From the NCBI GenBank assembly GCA_964352785.1, contig CAYGTI010000008.1:1-64000 (forward strand): a DNA stretch of 64,000 bases. The letters are read 5' to 3'. This document shows positions 25,236 through 36,408 of the stretch, piece after piece. The notes under the pieces are model-generated. The model saw nothing but the letters and a program-made list of their open reading frames with translations. It did no database searches and was not told the DNA's origin. Position 1 is the first letter of the stretch, and each line of letters begins with the position of its first letter. The DNA is from JACOMS01 sp964352785 (GTDB lineage: Bacteria; Pseudomonadota; Alphaproteobacteria; Caulobacterales; Maricaulaceae). Made by a program: the position numbers and the translations under genes.

Positions 25236-25928
25236 ATGATGAAGAAAATTCTGGTACATTCAACCTTCTTGAAAACAAGCCTTGTGATAGCAGGGGCGGC
25301 TGTCTTGGCGGCTTGTTCGACCGCGCAACCGCAGATGCCTCCCGTATCAAACTGGGGCGATATTCAAATTGCCGAATCCATTGAGCGTTTGGAACTTTAC
25401 GCGCGCCCTGACGGTATTGTTTTGTCCGCAAGAGATGAAATGGCGGTTGCGGGCTTTTTGCAGAGCTATGGCCGTTTTGGCGATGGACCGCTTTATATTA
25501 ATGTCCCAAACAGCGCTTATGGACAGGGCGGATCCCAGCAAGCACATGCTTTAGTTTCAAAAATTATGGGTAATATGGGCCTGTCCGGCGCGCCGGTTCA
25601 AACGGGTCAGTATCATTCCGGGATGGGGCAACCGTCTCCGGTTATTGTGTCTTACCGCCGCTTGAAAACAATACCGCAAGATTGCCGTGTCTTGGGGAGT
25701 ATGACAAGTACAGGCGGAAACCGCGCCTATGACGGGTTCGGATGTAGTTATCATGCAAACTTGGCAGCTATGATAGAAGACCCCCGCCAATTCTTAGAGC
25801 CATATTCAGTCACGCCGCCTGATATGAAGCGCCGCATGCAAGTTTATGATAAGTATATCCAAGGTGAAAACCCTGCATCAGAACAACCGGATCGTCAGGA
25901 AATTTCTGCCGATACAGTTGGTGGTTAG
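25236..25928 (+). CDS. cpaD: Pilus lipoprotein CpaD
   Basis: A 230-residue lipoprotein. The signal peptide ends in the lipobox LAAC (Cys27). The CpaD body is recognisable in LYARPDGIVLSARDEMAVAG and CRVLGSMTSTGGNRAYDGFG, then CSYHANLAAMI. It probably assists insertion or stability of the CpaC secretin. It lies eight bases after cpaC and 15 before cpaE. Confidence 0.9.
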   Translation: MMKKILVHSTFLKTSLVIAGAAVLAACSTAQPQMPPVSNWGDIQIAESIERLELYARPDGIVLSARDEMAVAGFLQSYGRFGDGPLYINVPNSAYGQGGSQQAHALVSKIMGNMGLSGAPVQTGQYHSGMGQPSPVIVSYRRLKTIPQDCRVLGSMTSTGGNRAYDGFGCSYHANLAAMIEDPRQFLEPYSVTPPDMKRRMQVYDKYIQGENPASEQPDRQEISADTVGG

Positions 25929-25943
25929 AGTCGAAAGAAGAAC

Positions 25944-27578
25944 ATGACGCAGCATCCTACGCCTATACATCCAAAACCCGGCCAAGTTGCCCCGCAAGTC
26001 TCGCCGTCGCCCGGCCAGATCATGCCGCAAGTTGTTAAACCTGCGCCTATGCAGGGAAGCCCTTCGCCTTATCAGTCTCCCGCGCCGGCTCCGGTGCAAC
26101 ATGCCTCGCCGCCGATGCCGCAACCGGGCATGCCGCCCATGCCGCAAAGTGCGCCTCAGCACCAGCATCAAGTACCTGCTCATAATACGGGACATGGGCA
26201 GATGATGCAGCCGCCTGCACAATCTTATGGCCATCCGGGCGGAAATATGCCCCAACAAGGCTATCCGTCAATGCCAACCGCAGGGTCGACACCCTATATG
26301 GAACCAGTTCCAGCTCCACCTAAAGATGGCGGGGAAAAAGCACTGCCATCTATATCTATTCAAGCGTTTTGTGACCGCTCCGAAACCGCGGGCGTGATCC
26401 ACGAAATGTCTCATGACTGGCGTATGAAGCGGACAAACCTCAAAATTTTCATGGGCGGATTACCTGCAGCCATTGAATATTATCATAAAGAAAACACACC
26501 CGGTCTTATCTTGGTCGAATCAGGTATGCGCGGCCCGGAACTGTTTGCACAGCTCGAGCAACTCGCCTCCGTTTGCGACGAGGGCACTCAGCTTGTTATC
26601 ATTGGTGCGGCGAATGATATTAAGCTATATCGTCAACTGATGGAAAAAGGTGTCAGCGACTATCTCGTTCCGCCGTTCCACCCGCTCAGCCTTATTCGCT
26701 CTATTTCTGATTTATATGTTGATCCTGAAAAGCCCTTTGCCGGACGAGTCGCTGCATTTTTTGGTGCCAAGGGCGGCGTTGGATCGTCAACATTAGCGCA
26801 TAATGTGGCGTGGTGTCTCTCCGAGTCGATGAATCAGGAAACGGCTTTGATTGATCTGGATGCGTCTTGGGGCACAACCGGACTTGATTTTGCCTATGAT
26901 GCGACCGAGGGCCTTGAAGAAGCTTTAGCAGACCCTGAGCGCCTTGATGAAACCTTGCTTGACCGTATCATGCTGCGTCATACGCCGACATTGTCTATTC
27001 TTCCGGCGTCTTGTTCATTAATGGCTCGGCCAAATATGTCCACGGAGGCCTATGAGAAGGTCGTTAACGAAGTGCGGGCGATTAGTCCGATGACTATTTT
27101 GGATATGCCACATGTTTGGAGTGACTGGTCAACCAATGTTATAACCGGGGCCGACGATATCGTTATTACGGCAACGCCGGATCTTGCTAACTTGCGTAAT
27201 ACCAAAAATCTCATCGACTTTCTTCGCTCTGAGCGCCCGAATGATGCTGCGCCTATATTGATTTTAAATAAAACCGGCGTGTCAAAGACTAATGAGATTT
27301 CGGTTAAAGATTTTGGCGCTGCTGTGGGTATTGATCCGGCTTTGGTGATTGGTTTCGACCCTGAGAGCTTTATTGAGGCCGCAAATGACGGTAAAATGCT
27401 GACCGAAGTCAAAGCGGCTGCGCAAGCTGTGAACGGCTTGAATTATATCGCCCAGCGTTTGAAAACAGGTCAGTTTCCGATGGCAAATGTCAATCCTGGG
27501 AAAGGCCGAAAAATGATGGCGAAAAACACAGGCGGATCCGAGAAAAAGTCTTTATTTGATAAGTTGAAGAGGAAGTAG
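25944..27578 (+). CDS. cpaE: Pilus localisation ATPase CpaE/TadZ
   Basis: A 544-residue protein. Residues 1-130 are an unusual low-complexity segment rich in Pro, Gln, Met and His. A receiver-like domain without obvious phosphorylation follows (around VESGMRGPELFAQLEQLAS), then a MinD/ParA-type ATPase with the deviant Walker A GAKGGVGSS (Lys276). CpaE places the pilus machine at the pole. The operon position between cpaD and cpaF is standard. Confidence 0.92.
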   Translation: MTQHPTPIHPKPGQVAPQVSPSPGQIMPQVVKPAPMQGSPSPYQSPAPAPVQHASPPMPQPGMPPMPQSAPQHQHQVPAHNTGHGQMMQPPAQSYGHPGGNMPQQGYPSMPTAGSTPYMEPVPAPPKDGGEKALPSISIQAFCDRSETAGVIHEMSHDWRMKRTNLKIFMGGLPAAIEYYHKENTPGLILVESGMRGPELFAQLEQLASVCDEGTQLVIIGAANDIKLYRQLMEKGVSDYLVPPFHPLSLIRSISDLYVDPEKPFAGRVAAFFGAKGGVGSSTLAHNVAWCLSESMNQETALIDLDASWGTTGLDFAYDATEGLEEALADPERLDETLLDRIMLRHTPTLSILPASCSLMARPNMSTEAYEKVVNEVRAISPMTILDMPHVWSDWSTNVITGADDIVITATPDLANLRNTKNLIDFLRSERPNDAAPILILNKTGVSKTNEISVKDFGAAVGIDPALVIGFDPESFIEAANDGKMLTEVKAAAQAVNGLNYIAQRLKTGQFPMANVNPGKGRKMMAKNTGGSEKKSLFDKLKRK

Positions 27579-27584
27579 AGCGAG

Positions 27585-28994
<1,410 letters not shown>

Positions 28995-28997
28995 AGT

Positions 28998-29984
28998 ATG
29001 GATCAGGCCACACTCCTCGCAGCCGTTGCTTCCCTTCTTGTCGTAGGCGCTTTTTTCGTTCTTACCAGCGGTGGCCCCAGCAAAGGTCAGAAACGTGCTC
29101 AGAGACTGGGCGGCCGCGCAAGTGGTGGCGCTGGCGGCGCGTTTAGCTTTATGAAAGCGGAAGATACCAGCAATCGCCGCAAGCAAATTGAGCAGTCCTT
29201 GGGCGAAATTGAAGACAATCAAAAAGACAAAAAGAAAAGAAATAAAACGCTAAAAGCCAAAATGGTTCAAGCGGATTGGACGATGGATCCGAAAACGTTT
29301 ACTGTTGCTACATTATGTTTTGGCGGCCTTGCGGGCCTTGCAATTATGGTGATCACCAAGAAACCACTCATGGGCATTGGCGCAGCGTTTGTTTTGGGAT
29401 TTGGTTTGCCGCGTTGGTTCTTAGGTTCCGTGATTGCGCGCCGCCAAAAGAAATTCACCGAAAATTTTGCTGACGCAATGGATATTATTGTGCGCGGTGT
29501 TCGCACGGGCCTACCGCTTGGAGATTGCCTTAAAATCATCGCCCACGAGTCGCCTGAACCGATCAAAGGCGAATTTATGCGCGTGATCGAGGCGGAAGGC
29601 GTTGGTGTTCCTATTGAGATGTGTCTTGAACGGATGTACGAACGCATTCCCGTCTCCGAGGTTAACTTTTTTGCAACGGTGCTTAACATTCAGCGCTCGA
29701 CAGGTGGTAATTTGGGCGAGTCCCTTGCGAACCTCTCTAATGTTTTGCGGGGCCGGAAACTTCTTAGAGAGAAAATTAAAGCCCTATCCGCCGAAGCCAG
29801 AATGTCAGCGATTATTATTGGCGCGTTACCTATCATAGTTATGGTTCTCGTGACCATCGCCTCGCCGGATTATATGACGGAGCTCTACACAACAAAGACC
29901 GGGCATCGTAACCTCATGATTGGTGCGGGCATGATGATTTGCGGCAGCCTGATGATGCGCAAAATGATTAACTTCAAGTTTTAG
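28998..29984 (+). CDS. tadB: Tad pilus platform protein TadB
   Basis: A 328-residue inner-membrane platform protein of the GspF/T2SSF family. It has an N-terminal transmembrane helix (LLAAVASLLVVGAFFVLTS), a charged linker, two helices (FGGLAGLAIMVITK, then MGIGAAFVLGFGLPRWF), a cytoplasmic T2SSF domain (FADAMDIIVRGVRTGLPLGD) and a C-terminal helix pair. It pairs with TadC to couple CpaF motion to pilin extraction. It starts three bases after cpaF. Confidence 0.93.
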   Translation: MDQATLLAAVASLLVVGAFFVLTSGGPSKGQKRAQRLGGRASGGAGGAFSFMKAEDTSNRRKQIEQSLGEIEDNQKDKKKRNKTLKAKMVQADWTMDPKTFTVATLCFGGLAGLAIMVITKKPLMGIGAAFVLGFGLPRWFLGSVIARRQKKFTENFADAMDIIVRGVRTGLPLGDCLKIIAHESPEPIKGEFMRVIEAEGVGVPIEMCLERMYERIPVSEVNFFATVLNIQRSTGGNLGESLANLSNVLRGRKLLREKIKALSAEARMSAIIIGALPIIVMVLVTIASPDYMTELYTTKTGHRNLMIGAGMMICGSLMMRKMINFKF

Positions 29985-29992
29985 GCGATATT

Positions 29993-30952
29993 ATGGGTGG
30001 CGAGTCGATAACCATGTTTCAAAATGCAGCCTATATAGTGGTTGCATTGCTTGTTGCCGGGACATTGTTCACGCTGCTTAGCCCGCTACTCGAAGGCGAC
30101 AAGCTCAAGAAACGCATGAATTCTGTGTCTGTTGCGCGTGATGGTATGCGAGAGGCAAGGCTAGCTACGCTAAATAATTCCAAAACTCTGGCCGGGGATT
30201 CCAAAAGCAAGTATAAGCGCATAGTTGATAATCTGAGTCTTGAAAAACTCATGGAAGCCTCGAACCTGCGCGATAAGCTTGCGCAAGCCGGATATCGCGG
30301 CCAGCGCCCGATATATATTTTCTACATGTTCCGTTTGTGTATGCCGATTGTTCTTGGGGTCTTTGGTATTTTATTCTTATTGCTGCTAAACATCATGGAT
30401 TGGCGGCTTGAGCAAAACCTATTGGTGACGCTCCTGTTGATCGCATTTGGTTATTACTCACCGGGTATCTATATCAAGAACAAAGCCAATAAACGTATTG
30501 CCTCGATAACGCCGGTCTTTCCAGATGCTCTTGATTTATTGCTGATTTGTGTCGAGTCCGGTATGTCCGTTGAGCTTGCTTTCGCGCGGGTGTCAAAGGA
30601 AATGGCGGAAAATTCGGTTGAGCTGGCCGAGGAGTTTTCCTTAACGACGGCAGAATTGTCTTATTTACAAAGTCGCCGCCAAGCATTTGAAAACCTCGCG
30701 CGAAGAAATAATCACACAGGCATCAGATCTGTTTCAACAGCCTTGGTGCAGGCCGAGCGTTACGGTACGCCGCTAGGCAACACGCTGCGAACAATGGCCA
30801 ATGAAAACCGCCAGATGAGGGTTCTTCAAGCAGAGAAAAAAGCGGCTGCATTACCAGCCAAACTAACTGTACCGATGATCCTGTTTTTCTTGCCGGTTCT
30901 GTTCATTGTTATCCTCACGCCCGCCGTTATGCGGATTGGTGACGCGCTGTAA
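29993..30952 (+). CDS. tadC: Tad pilus platform protein TadC
   Basis: A 319-residue T2SSF-domain membrane protein and partner of TadB. It has an N-terminal helix (AAYIVVALLVAGTLFTLLS), helix pairs near residues 103-160 and a C-terminal hydrophobic segment (VPMILFFLPVLFIVILTPAV). The cytoplasmic core FPDALDLLLICVESGMSVEL is typical. The start may be 29993 or the ATG at 30014; neither has a clear ribosome site. It is the last gene of the plus-strand pilus run. Confidence 0.92.
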   Translation: MGGESITMFQNAAYIVVALLVAGTLFTLLSPLLEGDKLKKRMNSVSVARDGMREARLATLNNSKTLAGDSKSKYKRIVDNLSLEKLMEASNLRDKLAQAGYRGQRPIYIFYMFRLCMPIVLGVFGILFLLLLNIMDWRLEQNLLVTLLLIAFGYYSPGIYIKNKANKRIASITPVFPDALDLLLICVESGMSVELAFARVSKEMAENSVELAEEFSLTTAELSYLQSRRQAFENLARRNNHTGIRSVSTALVQAERYGTPLGNTLRTMANENRQMRVLQAEKKAAALPAKLTVPMILFFLPVLFIVILTPAVMRIGDAL

Positions 30953-31018
30953 GCCGTTGTTGCAGCGGTGCTGCGCGTTAGCGGGCGAAGTAAAAGTAAC
31001 TCTAAACTATCGATCAAA

Positions 31019-31055
31019 AAAGCTCGACCAATTCATTTGGCCGTGCTTTTGTTTA
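31019..31055. terminator. Bidirectional terminator between tadC and tadD
   Basis: AAGCTCGACCAA and TTGGCCGTGCTT form a long hairpin, A-rich on its left and T-rich on its right. It can therefore terminate both the plus-strand cpa/tad transcript and the convergent tadD transcript. Confidence 0.75.
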
Positions 31056-31080
31056 CTCTAAACTCTAAAAAATGAGAGTG

Positions 31081-32418
31081 TTAGCGGCGCCGTGCTGCGC
31101 CGCGCGGTTGAAGGCGCGTTGGTTCGTTTTGAGTGTAAGATTGCGTATAGGCTGAATTATAAGACGCGTTAGGTTGCTGAGGAGTATAGTAGGGCTGGGT
31201 TTGTTGCGGCGTGGCCGCTGTCGGCATCGGCGCGCTTTGCGGGGCAAGGTTGGTTGCGCGCGGGCCTACGTTACGTGCAATTTGAGATAGAATATCAGAT
31301 TGCTGCGGGCTCACAGTGTCCGCTCCGGCAGGAATGACAACTTTGCGTCCTTGAGCTTGCGAGCGGGCTGCTGCGGCGCGTGCAGCATCAGCGGCGGACT
31401 GCGGCGCGCCGTTGTCGGTAGCCCCCATAACCGAAAAGTTAGAACTATATCCAAACCCGGGATTGTTCTGTGTGTTACTTTTGTATGAATTGTGCGCCGC
31501 TGTAGTTTGTGAAGTGTACGCTGCGCTACGCTGCGTTTGTGGCTGACTGCTCGGTGCCGATCTGTAAACTGGCTGCGGCGCGGCTTGGGGCGCGCTATAG
31601 GCAGGTTGTGTTTGGCCATAAGTGCGGGGTTGATTTTGTGCCTGTCTTTGGGTTTGGACTTGTTTTTGATCTTGAACCGGTTGCCGCTGCGTTGAGGCAA
31701 AGTTTTGAGGGCCCGGGGCTCCGGCCATTTGCTTGTTTTGTAGTTGCATCACCAACGATAACGTTTGTTCAATATTGGGGTTTGCGCCGGGTTGTGCCAA
31801 GGCGCGTCGCAGCCAAGCTTCTGCTGTGACCGGATCGCCTGCTAAGGCATAGCTCAGGCCTAAGTTGGACATGACATTGGCATCATTAGGCGTAATTTGC
31901 AGCGCGCGGGCATAATGCTTGCGGGCCAGTTCATAATTTTCCATCTGATCCAAAGCTGCGCCTTTAAGTGACCAGAGACGGCCATAGCTCGGTGCCATAC
32001 GAAGCCCGCCGTCAATGGCTTCAATTGCTTCTTCGCTGCGTTCAGACGCAATCAGCGCCGCTGCATATTCTGCGGTCAAATATGGATCAGTTGGATAAAG
32101 TGCACGCGTAGTTTGCGTAATCTCCACGGCTTTACCCGGATTACCCATTTTCCGTACAGCAGAGGAGAGCTTTATTGCCGCCTCAAGATCAGCCGGATTA
32201 AGTTGATATTCCCGCGACCAAAATGCGGCTTGGGCAAATGTGTCTTGCGTTTCGATATTGTTGCGAACATCGCGCGTCGCGGGCTGAAATTGCGATGGCG
32301 ACATATCAGAGACCATCTCTTGCTCGGATGTGGTCATGCCGCCCGCAAAGGCACAGCCTGACAGAATAATAGCGGACGTACTAAAAAGAACGATATTGCG
32401 CAGATAATGAGGTGACAT
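31081..32418 (-). CDS. tadD: TPR lipoprotein TadD-like
   Basis: A 445-residue lipoprotein. The signal peptide ends in LSGC (Cys22) when the ATG at 32418, preceded by GGAGAG, is used. Residues about 70-220 contain tetratricopeptide repeats (YLTAEYAAALIASERSEEAI; YELARKHYARALQITPNDAN; VMSNLGLSYALAGDPVTAEA). The C-terminal 200 residues are low-complexity, rich in Gln, Ala, Ser and Tyr, and probably disordered. TadD acts as a pilotin-like assembly factor for the Tad secretin. It converges on the pilus operon. Confidence 0.83.
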   Translation of the reverse strand: MSPHYLRNIVLFSTSAIILSGCAFAGGMTTSEQEMVSDMSPSQFQPATRDVRNNIETQDTFAQAAFWSREYQLNPADLEAAIKLSSAVRKMGNPGKAVEITQTTRALYPTDPYLTAEYAAALIASERSEEAIEAIDGGLRMAPSYGRLWSLKGAALDQMENYELARKHYARALQITPNDANVMSNLGLSYALAGDPVTAEAWLRRALAQPGANPNIEQTLSLVMQLQNKQMAGAPGPQNFASTQRQPVQDQKQVQTQRQAQNQPRTYGQTQPAYSAPQAAPQPVYRSAPSSQPQTQRSAAYTSQTTAAHNSYKSNTQNNPGFGYSSNFSVMGATDNGAPQSAADAARAAAARSQAQGRKVVIPAGADTVSPQQSDILSQIARNVGPRATNLAPQSAPMPTAATPQQTQPYYTPQQPNASYNSAYTQSYTQNEPTRLQPRGAARRR

Positions 32419-32501
32419 TTGCAGGCTCTCCGTTGGGTGCAGCGCGCATAAAGCTGGTTGCGCCGCAAGCACATTTCGTTAACAAACGTAAACAGATGCG
32501 G

Positions 32502-32516
32502 TTAACGAGTTGTTAC
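32502..32516. promoter_or_regulatory. CtrA-like box between tadD and the aminopeptidase
   Basis: TTAA-CGAGTTG-TTAC fits TTAA-N7-TTAA with one mismatch, 84 bases before the tadD start and 23 before the aminopeptidase start. It could control tadD together with the pilin genes. Confidence 0.4.
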
Positions 32517-32538
32517 CATTTTTAAGAGGCAAGGCGGA

Positions 32539-33936
32539 ATGACACCATTCTTTACAGTTCAAAAAGATCAAGGCGCTAAAATATCAGCCATTCCGGTTTA
32601 TGTGTGCGGCCCTGAGGGTTGGGACAAGCTTAAAGGCCATTTAAGCGCGGCATCGCTGGTCTTTGCGGCGGTTCACAATTTTACCGGCGAGAGTGGTCAG
32701 TTGGTACAGCTTCCTGGCCCTGATGGCAGCATTGAGCGTGTCCTCTTTGGCGCGGGTTCTGAGGATGCAAGCTCAATCGGGCCGCTTGCGGCGCGGGCGC
32801 TCTCGGCCACACTACCGCCGGGCCAGTATACCTTCGCAGAGATGCCGCGTGATTGGTCCGTTGAACTCGCGGCTACAGGTTGGGCGCTTGGCTCGTACAA
32901 GTTTGATAAATATCTGAAAGACCAAAAGTCATTTCCTTCGCTTGTCCTCGGTAATGCGGATCTAGCCGAAGAGCTTTCATCCGTTGCTGGCGCTATTCAC
33001 TTGGGGCGCGACCTTATCAATACGCCTGCGGGTGATATGGGGCCGAAAGCTCTGGAGAAAGCCGCGCGGCGGCTCGCTAAGCGTCATTCAGCCGACGTGA
33101 GAGTGACCAAAGGCAAAGCGCTGCTCGAAAATAATTATCCGATGATACATGCGGTTGGCCGCGCCGCGCATGAAGCTCCTCGCCTTGTAGAGCTCGAATG
33201 GGGGGATCCCAGCCATCCAAGGCTCGCGGTTGTCGGCAAAGGCATTACATTTGATACGGGCGGCTTGAATATTAAGAGCGCAGCAGGGGCGCGCATCATG
33301 AAAAAAGATATGGGCGGGGCCGCGCATGCTATTGCGCTGGCCGATATGATCATGGCGAATAATTTGCCGATCCGGCTTCATGTTTTGCTAGCGATAGCCG
33401 AAAACGCCATTTCCGCAGGTGCCTATCGTCCGGGAGATATATTGTCATCCCGCGCCGGATTGACGGTAGAGATTGATAATACAGACGCCGAAGGACGACT
33501 TGTTTTAGGTGATGCTTTAGCTCGCGCGACAGAGGACGACCCGGCGTTAATTATAGATTTTGCAACCCTCACAGGTGCGGCGCGCGTGGCACTTGGCCCT
33601 GAATTGCCGCCGTTCTTTTCTAACCGTGCGGAGCCTGTTTCTGACATTACAGCAATGGCCCAGGCGCAAAAAGATCCGCTCTGGCATATGCCGTTATGGC
33701 AGCCTTACTTCAGTTTTTTAAGCTCGCCGATCGCAGATATGAAGAACTCCGGCGGCAGTTTTGCGGGCGCTATTACAGCCGCTTTATTTTTGGAGAAATT
33801 TGTCGATAACCGTCCGTGGATGCATTTAGATGTTTACGGGTGGAACCCGTCTGCGGTACCGGGGCAGCCTCAAGGCGGCGAGATATATGCGCTCAGAACG
33901 CTGTATTATTGGCTTAAAGGCGGCGGTTTACGCTAG
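32539..33936 (+). CDS. Leucyl aminopeptidase (M17 family)
   Basis: A 465-residue cytosolic metallo-aminopeptidase. The two-zinc site is visible in VGKGITFDTGGLNIKS, the DMGGAAHAIALA segment and the signature NTDAEGRLVLGDAL, with the C-terminal catalytic domain from about residue 160 (RDLINTPAGDMGP). The N-terminal domain is short and diverged compared with PepA, resembling the PepB-like alphaproteobacterial subfamily. It releases N-terminal residues from peptides. Its last nine bases overlap the convergent acyltransferase gene. Confidence 0.9.
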   Translation: MTPFFTVQKDQGAKISAIPVYVCGPEGWDKLKGHLSAASLVFAAVHNFTGESGQLVQLPGPDGSIERVLFGAGSEDASSIGPLAARALSATLPPGQYTFAEMPRDWSVELAATGWALGSYKFDKYLKDQKSFPSLVLGNADLAEELSSVAGAIHLGRDLINTPAGDMGPKALEKAARRLAKRHSADVRVTKGKALLENNYPMIHAVGRAAHEAPRLVELEWGDPSHPRLAVVGKGITFDTGGLNIKSAAGARIMKKDMGGAAHAIALADMIMANNLPIRLHVLLAIAENAISAGAYRPGDILSSRAGLTVEIDNTDAEGRLVLGDALARATEDDPALIIDFATLTGAARVALGPELPPFFSNRAEPVSDITAMAQAQKDPLWHMPLWQPYFSFLSSPIADMKNSGGSFAGAITAALFLEKFVDNRPWMHLDVYGWNPSAVPGQPQGGEIYALRTLYYWLKGGGLR

Positions 33937-35013
33937 CGCCTTTGGTTTGGTTTTTAGAGATTTTGCAAAATCATAAGCCGGGCCGGAGACGAGCAAGTGT
34001 GTCGCATAAGCAACGGCGATAGAGATTGGCAGGCTTAGCGCAATTAAGCCGATTTGACTAATGTCTGGAACCGCGAGCAGCAAAAGCTGCGCAGCGGGCC
34101 AGTTCACGAGGTAAAGGGCTAGGGCGAGATTGGGCCAGCTATTCATAAAAGCAAGCTTTGGTGTTTTTGAAGTTACTAGTAAAAACGCCGCATAAGCCCA
34201 AAACGCTGTGATTAACATTTCAATCGCAGGTGTCCACGGCAGTAATGTGTCCCATAATGTCGCCGAGCCTCCGAAGGCCGCTAATACATAAAGCCTAACC
34301 TTAAAGCGGGTTGGGAGGCGGGCTTGATAAGCAAAACAGACCATACCTAACAAGAAAGGATAGGCCAGGCGCAGCCCGACATGCGGCATACTTAGCCACT
34401 CTAGTCCAAGTTTGGCATCAACATAAGCAATAGTGAAATAAGCCGTGGTGGTAATCATAGCTGCTGATACAATGAACTTATTGGTACGAAATAATCCAAA
34501 TTTTGTACCGATGGCTGTCGCTAAATGAGCGATCATCCCCCATCTGAATGTCCAAATGGCGCCCTGAATGATACACATATAAACGGCACCATCCAAAAGT
34601 CCGGGGAGCACTTGTCCCGGATTGACGCAAGTAATTGTTTCAAAGAAATACCGTCCAAGTTTTATGATCAGCTGCGCGGGGTCATCTGACATGACGCCCA
34701 ACGAAGGATAAATGATCAAGACGGTGACAAGTGTAAAGATTATAAGAAGCGGGGTGTTTCGCAGGAAACGCGAGCTTAAATATTTAACAGCAGACCCATG
34801 ATGCCGAATAGACCTTAGCGCTAAAAACCCGGAGAAAAAGAAAAGGAGCTGTACGCCAATCCAGCTCGGATCATATCCCAAATGTGCGAGTATTTCAGGG
34901 TTTCCGGGACCTATTGGCATCGTTGAGGCATAGCCGAGCGCGATAAAAAGGACGATGATAACGCGAACCGCATTCAGTCTTGGCAGGGCAGTTTGATCGT
35001 TTCTTTGTAACAT
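33928..35013 (-). CDS. Acyltransferase family 3 membrane protein
   Basis: A 361-residue membrane protein with about ten transmembrane helices. The family-3 acyltransferase pattern is seen in LNAVRVIIVLFIALGYAS, GVQLLFFFSGFLALRSI and SSRFLRNTPLLIIF. Such enzymes O-acetylate surface polysaccharides or lipids (OafA/NodX-like). The usual catalytic His-Asp near the first helix is not evident, so activity is uncertain. No surface-polysaccharide genes are nearby. Confidence 0.78.
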   Translation of the reverse strand: MLQRNDQTALPRLNAVRVIIVLFIALGYASTMPIGPGNPEILAHLGYDPSWIGVQLLFFFSGFLALRSIRHHGSAVKYLSSRFLRNTPLLIIFTLVTVLIIYPSLGVMSDDPAQLIIKLGRYFFETITCVNPGQVLPGLLDGAVYMCIIQGAIWTFRWGMIAHLATAIGTKFGLFRTNKFIVSAAMITTTAYFTIAYVDAKLGLEWLSMPHVGLRLAYPFLLGMVCFAYQARLPTRFKVRLYVLAAFGGSATLWDTLLPWTPAIEMLITAFWAYAAFLLVTSKTPKLAFMNSWPNLALALYLVNWPAAQLLLLAVPDISQIGLIALSLPISIAVAYATHLLVSGPAYDFAKSLKTKPKALA

Positions 35014-35206
35014 TCTTAGACCTGCATCGTCATCTGAGTTAATATTAGGCGAAAATTATTAATAAACTGATGGAAAAATTCTCAATAGTTTGAATCGCTT
35101 AATCCTCTGACATTGCCCTCTTTCGTTTTCTCTCTTGACCGTTGAATCGTCATTATGCGAATCATGAGCTAGGTGATTTGATTTTGAGAATGAGGATGCA
35201 TAATTT

Positions 35207-35587
35207 ATGCCAGCAGCAGGACGTCAAGGACAGTTCAATCGGCGCGATGCGCTCTCACTTTGGCACCGCGTGACCTTGCAATCTGTGCGAGAGGCCGGGC
35301 CTGATCTTACCTCGCGGCAGCTCGCAGTGCTCTCCACTGTTTATCTTGAACACGGCCCTCATACGGTGCGCTCGCTCGCTCAACGCCTTAATGTCTCCAA
35401 AGCTGTTGTGACCCGCGCGATTGATACACTTTCGCGCTACAGGTTCGTGGCCCGTACCCCTGACCCGCGCGACAAGCGTTCAGTCATTATTCGCCAAACC
35501 GGACCAGGCGGCACCTACCTGAGCAATTTTGCAGATCAAATCAGAGGCGAAGTTTCGCTGGCAAGCCGCCAAATCGTAGCGGCCTAG
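35207..35587 (+). CDS. MarR-family regulator
   Basis: A 126-residue winged-helix regulator. The DNA-binding region is LTSRQLAVLSTVYLEHG, TVRSLAQRLNVSKAVVTRAI and the wing RTPDPRDKRSVIIRQT. It is shorter than usual at both ends, leaving little of the dimerisation helices. It lies three bases before an NlpC/P60 gene and is probably co-transcribed, so control of envelope-related functions is a guess. Confidence 0.85.
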   Translation: MPAAGRQGQFNRRDALSLWHRVTLQSVREAGPDLTSRQLAVLSTVYLEHGPHTVRSLAQRLNVSKAVVTRAIDTLSRYRFVARTPDPRDKRSVIIRQTGPGGTYLSNFADQIRGEVSLASRQIVAA

Positions 35588-35590
35588 CTC

Positions 35591-36373
35591 GTGCCAAAAG
35601 GCGATGTCGTTTATGCTGTAATAACGGCCTCTGCGCCCCTTTACCGCTGTGCCTCGCGCCGAAGTCCTCAAGAGACTGAACTGCTGCTGGGCGAAGGCTT
35701 TCGCGTTGAAATAGTCAGTCGAGGTTGGGCCAAGGGACAAGCCATTAGTCCCATCAAAAGGTCTATATATGCCGGATATTCGGGCTATGTGCCCGTCAAA
35801 CACTTGTCTGAAACTATCGAGTCTGTGAATTACATTGTCACGGCATTAGCCGCGCCGGTGTTTTCAAAACCTGATATCAAAAGCCGTGTTACTGCAATGT
35901 GGTCTATGAATGCACGGTTCAAAGCCGATAGCGCCGGAGACTTTTATGAGTGCGCGTTTGGCTACATACACAGGCGTCATGCCCGCAAGATAAATGTCGC
36001 GGTGGCCCAGACGGATTTTACCGCAATTGCCGAGGATTATATTGGTAGGCCGTACATTTGGGCGGGTGTGAGCGCTGTAGGGCTGGACTGCTCCGGGCTT
36101 GTACAAACCGCATTGCGGGCGTGGGGGCATGACGCGCCGCGCGATTCAGGGGATCAAGCCGCTATGGGCGTTGAGATTGCAGCGGATGAGACTTTAAAGC
36201 GCGGTGACTTAATCTTCTGGGCGGGTCATGTGGGTATCATGCAAGACGCTGAGCGGATATTACATGCTAATGCGCATCACATGAAAGTTGCTTCTGAGCC
36301 TCTTCAAGAGGCTATTGATCGTATTGCAAAGGCTTATGGCCCGGTCACCGCAAAGCGGAGACTCAGTTTATAA
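35591..36373 (+). CDS. NlpC/P60 peptidoglycan peptidase
   Basis: A 260-residue protein with two SH3-like segments (residues about 1-60 and 75-130) and a C-terminal NlpC/P60 domain. The catalytic pair is Cys167 in LDCSGLVQ and His213 in WAGHVGIM, with a further polar residue in ILHANAHHM. It resembles the DPP VI-type gamma-D-glutamyl-diamino acid peptidases of peptidoglycan recycling. It has a GTG start and no signal peptide, so it may act in the cytosol on imported muropeptides. Confidence 0.9.
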   Translation: MPKGDVVYAVITASAPLYRCASRRSPQETELLLGEGFRVEIVSRGWAKGQAISPIKRSIYAGYSGYVPVKHLSETIESVNYIVTALAAPVFSKPDIKSRVTAMWSMNARFKADSAGDFYECAFGYIHRRHARKINVAVAQTDFTAIAEDYIGRPYIWAGVSAVGLDCSGLVQTALRAWGHDAPRDSGDQAAMGVEIAADETLKRGDLIFWAGHVGIMQDAERILHANAHHMKVASEPLQEAIDRIAKAYGPVTAKRRLSL

Positions 36374-36408
36374 TCGAACATCAATGTGGATACGCTTAGG
36401 AGTAAGCT

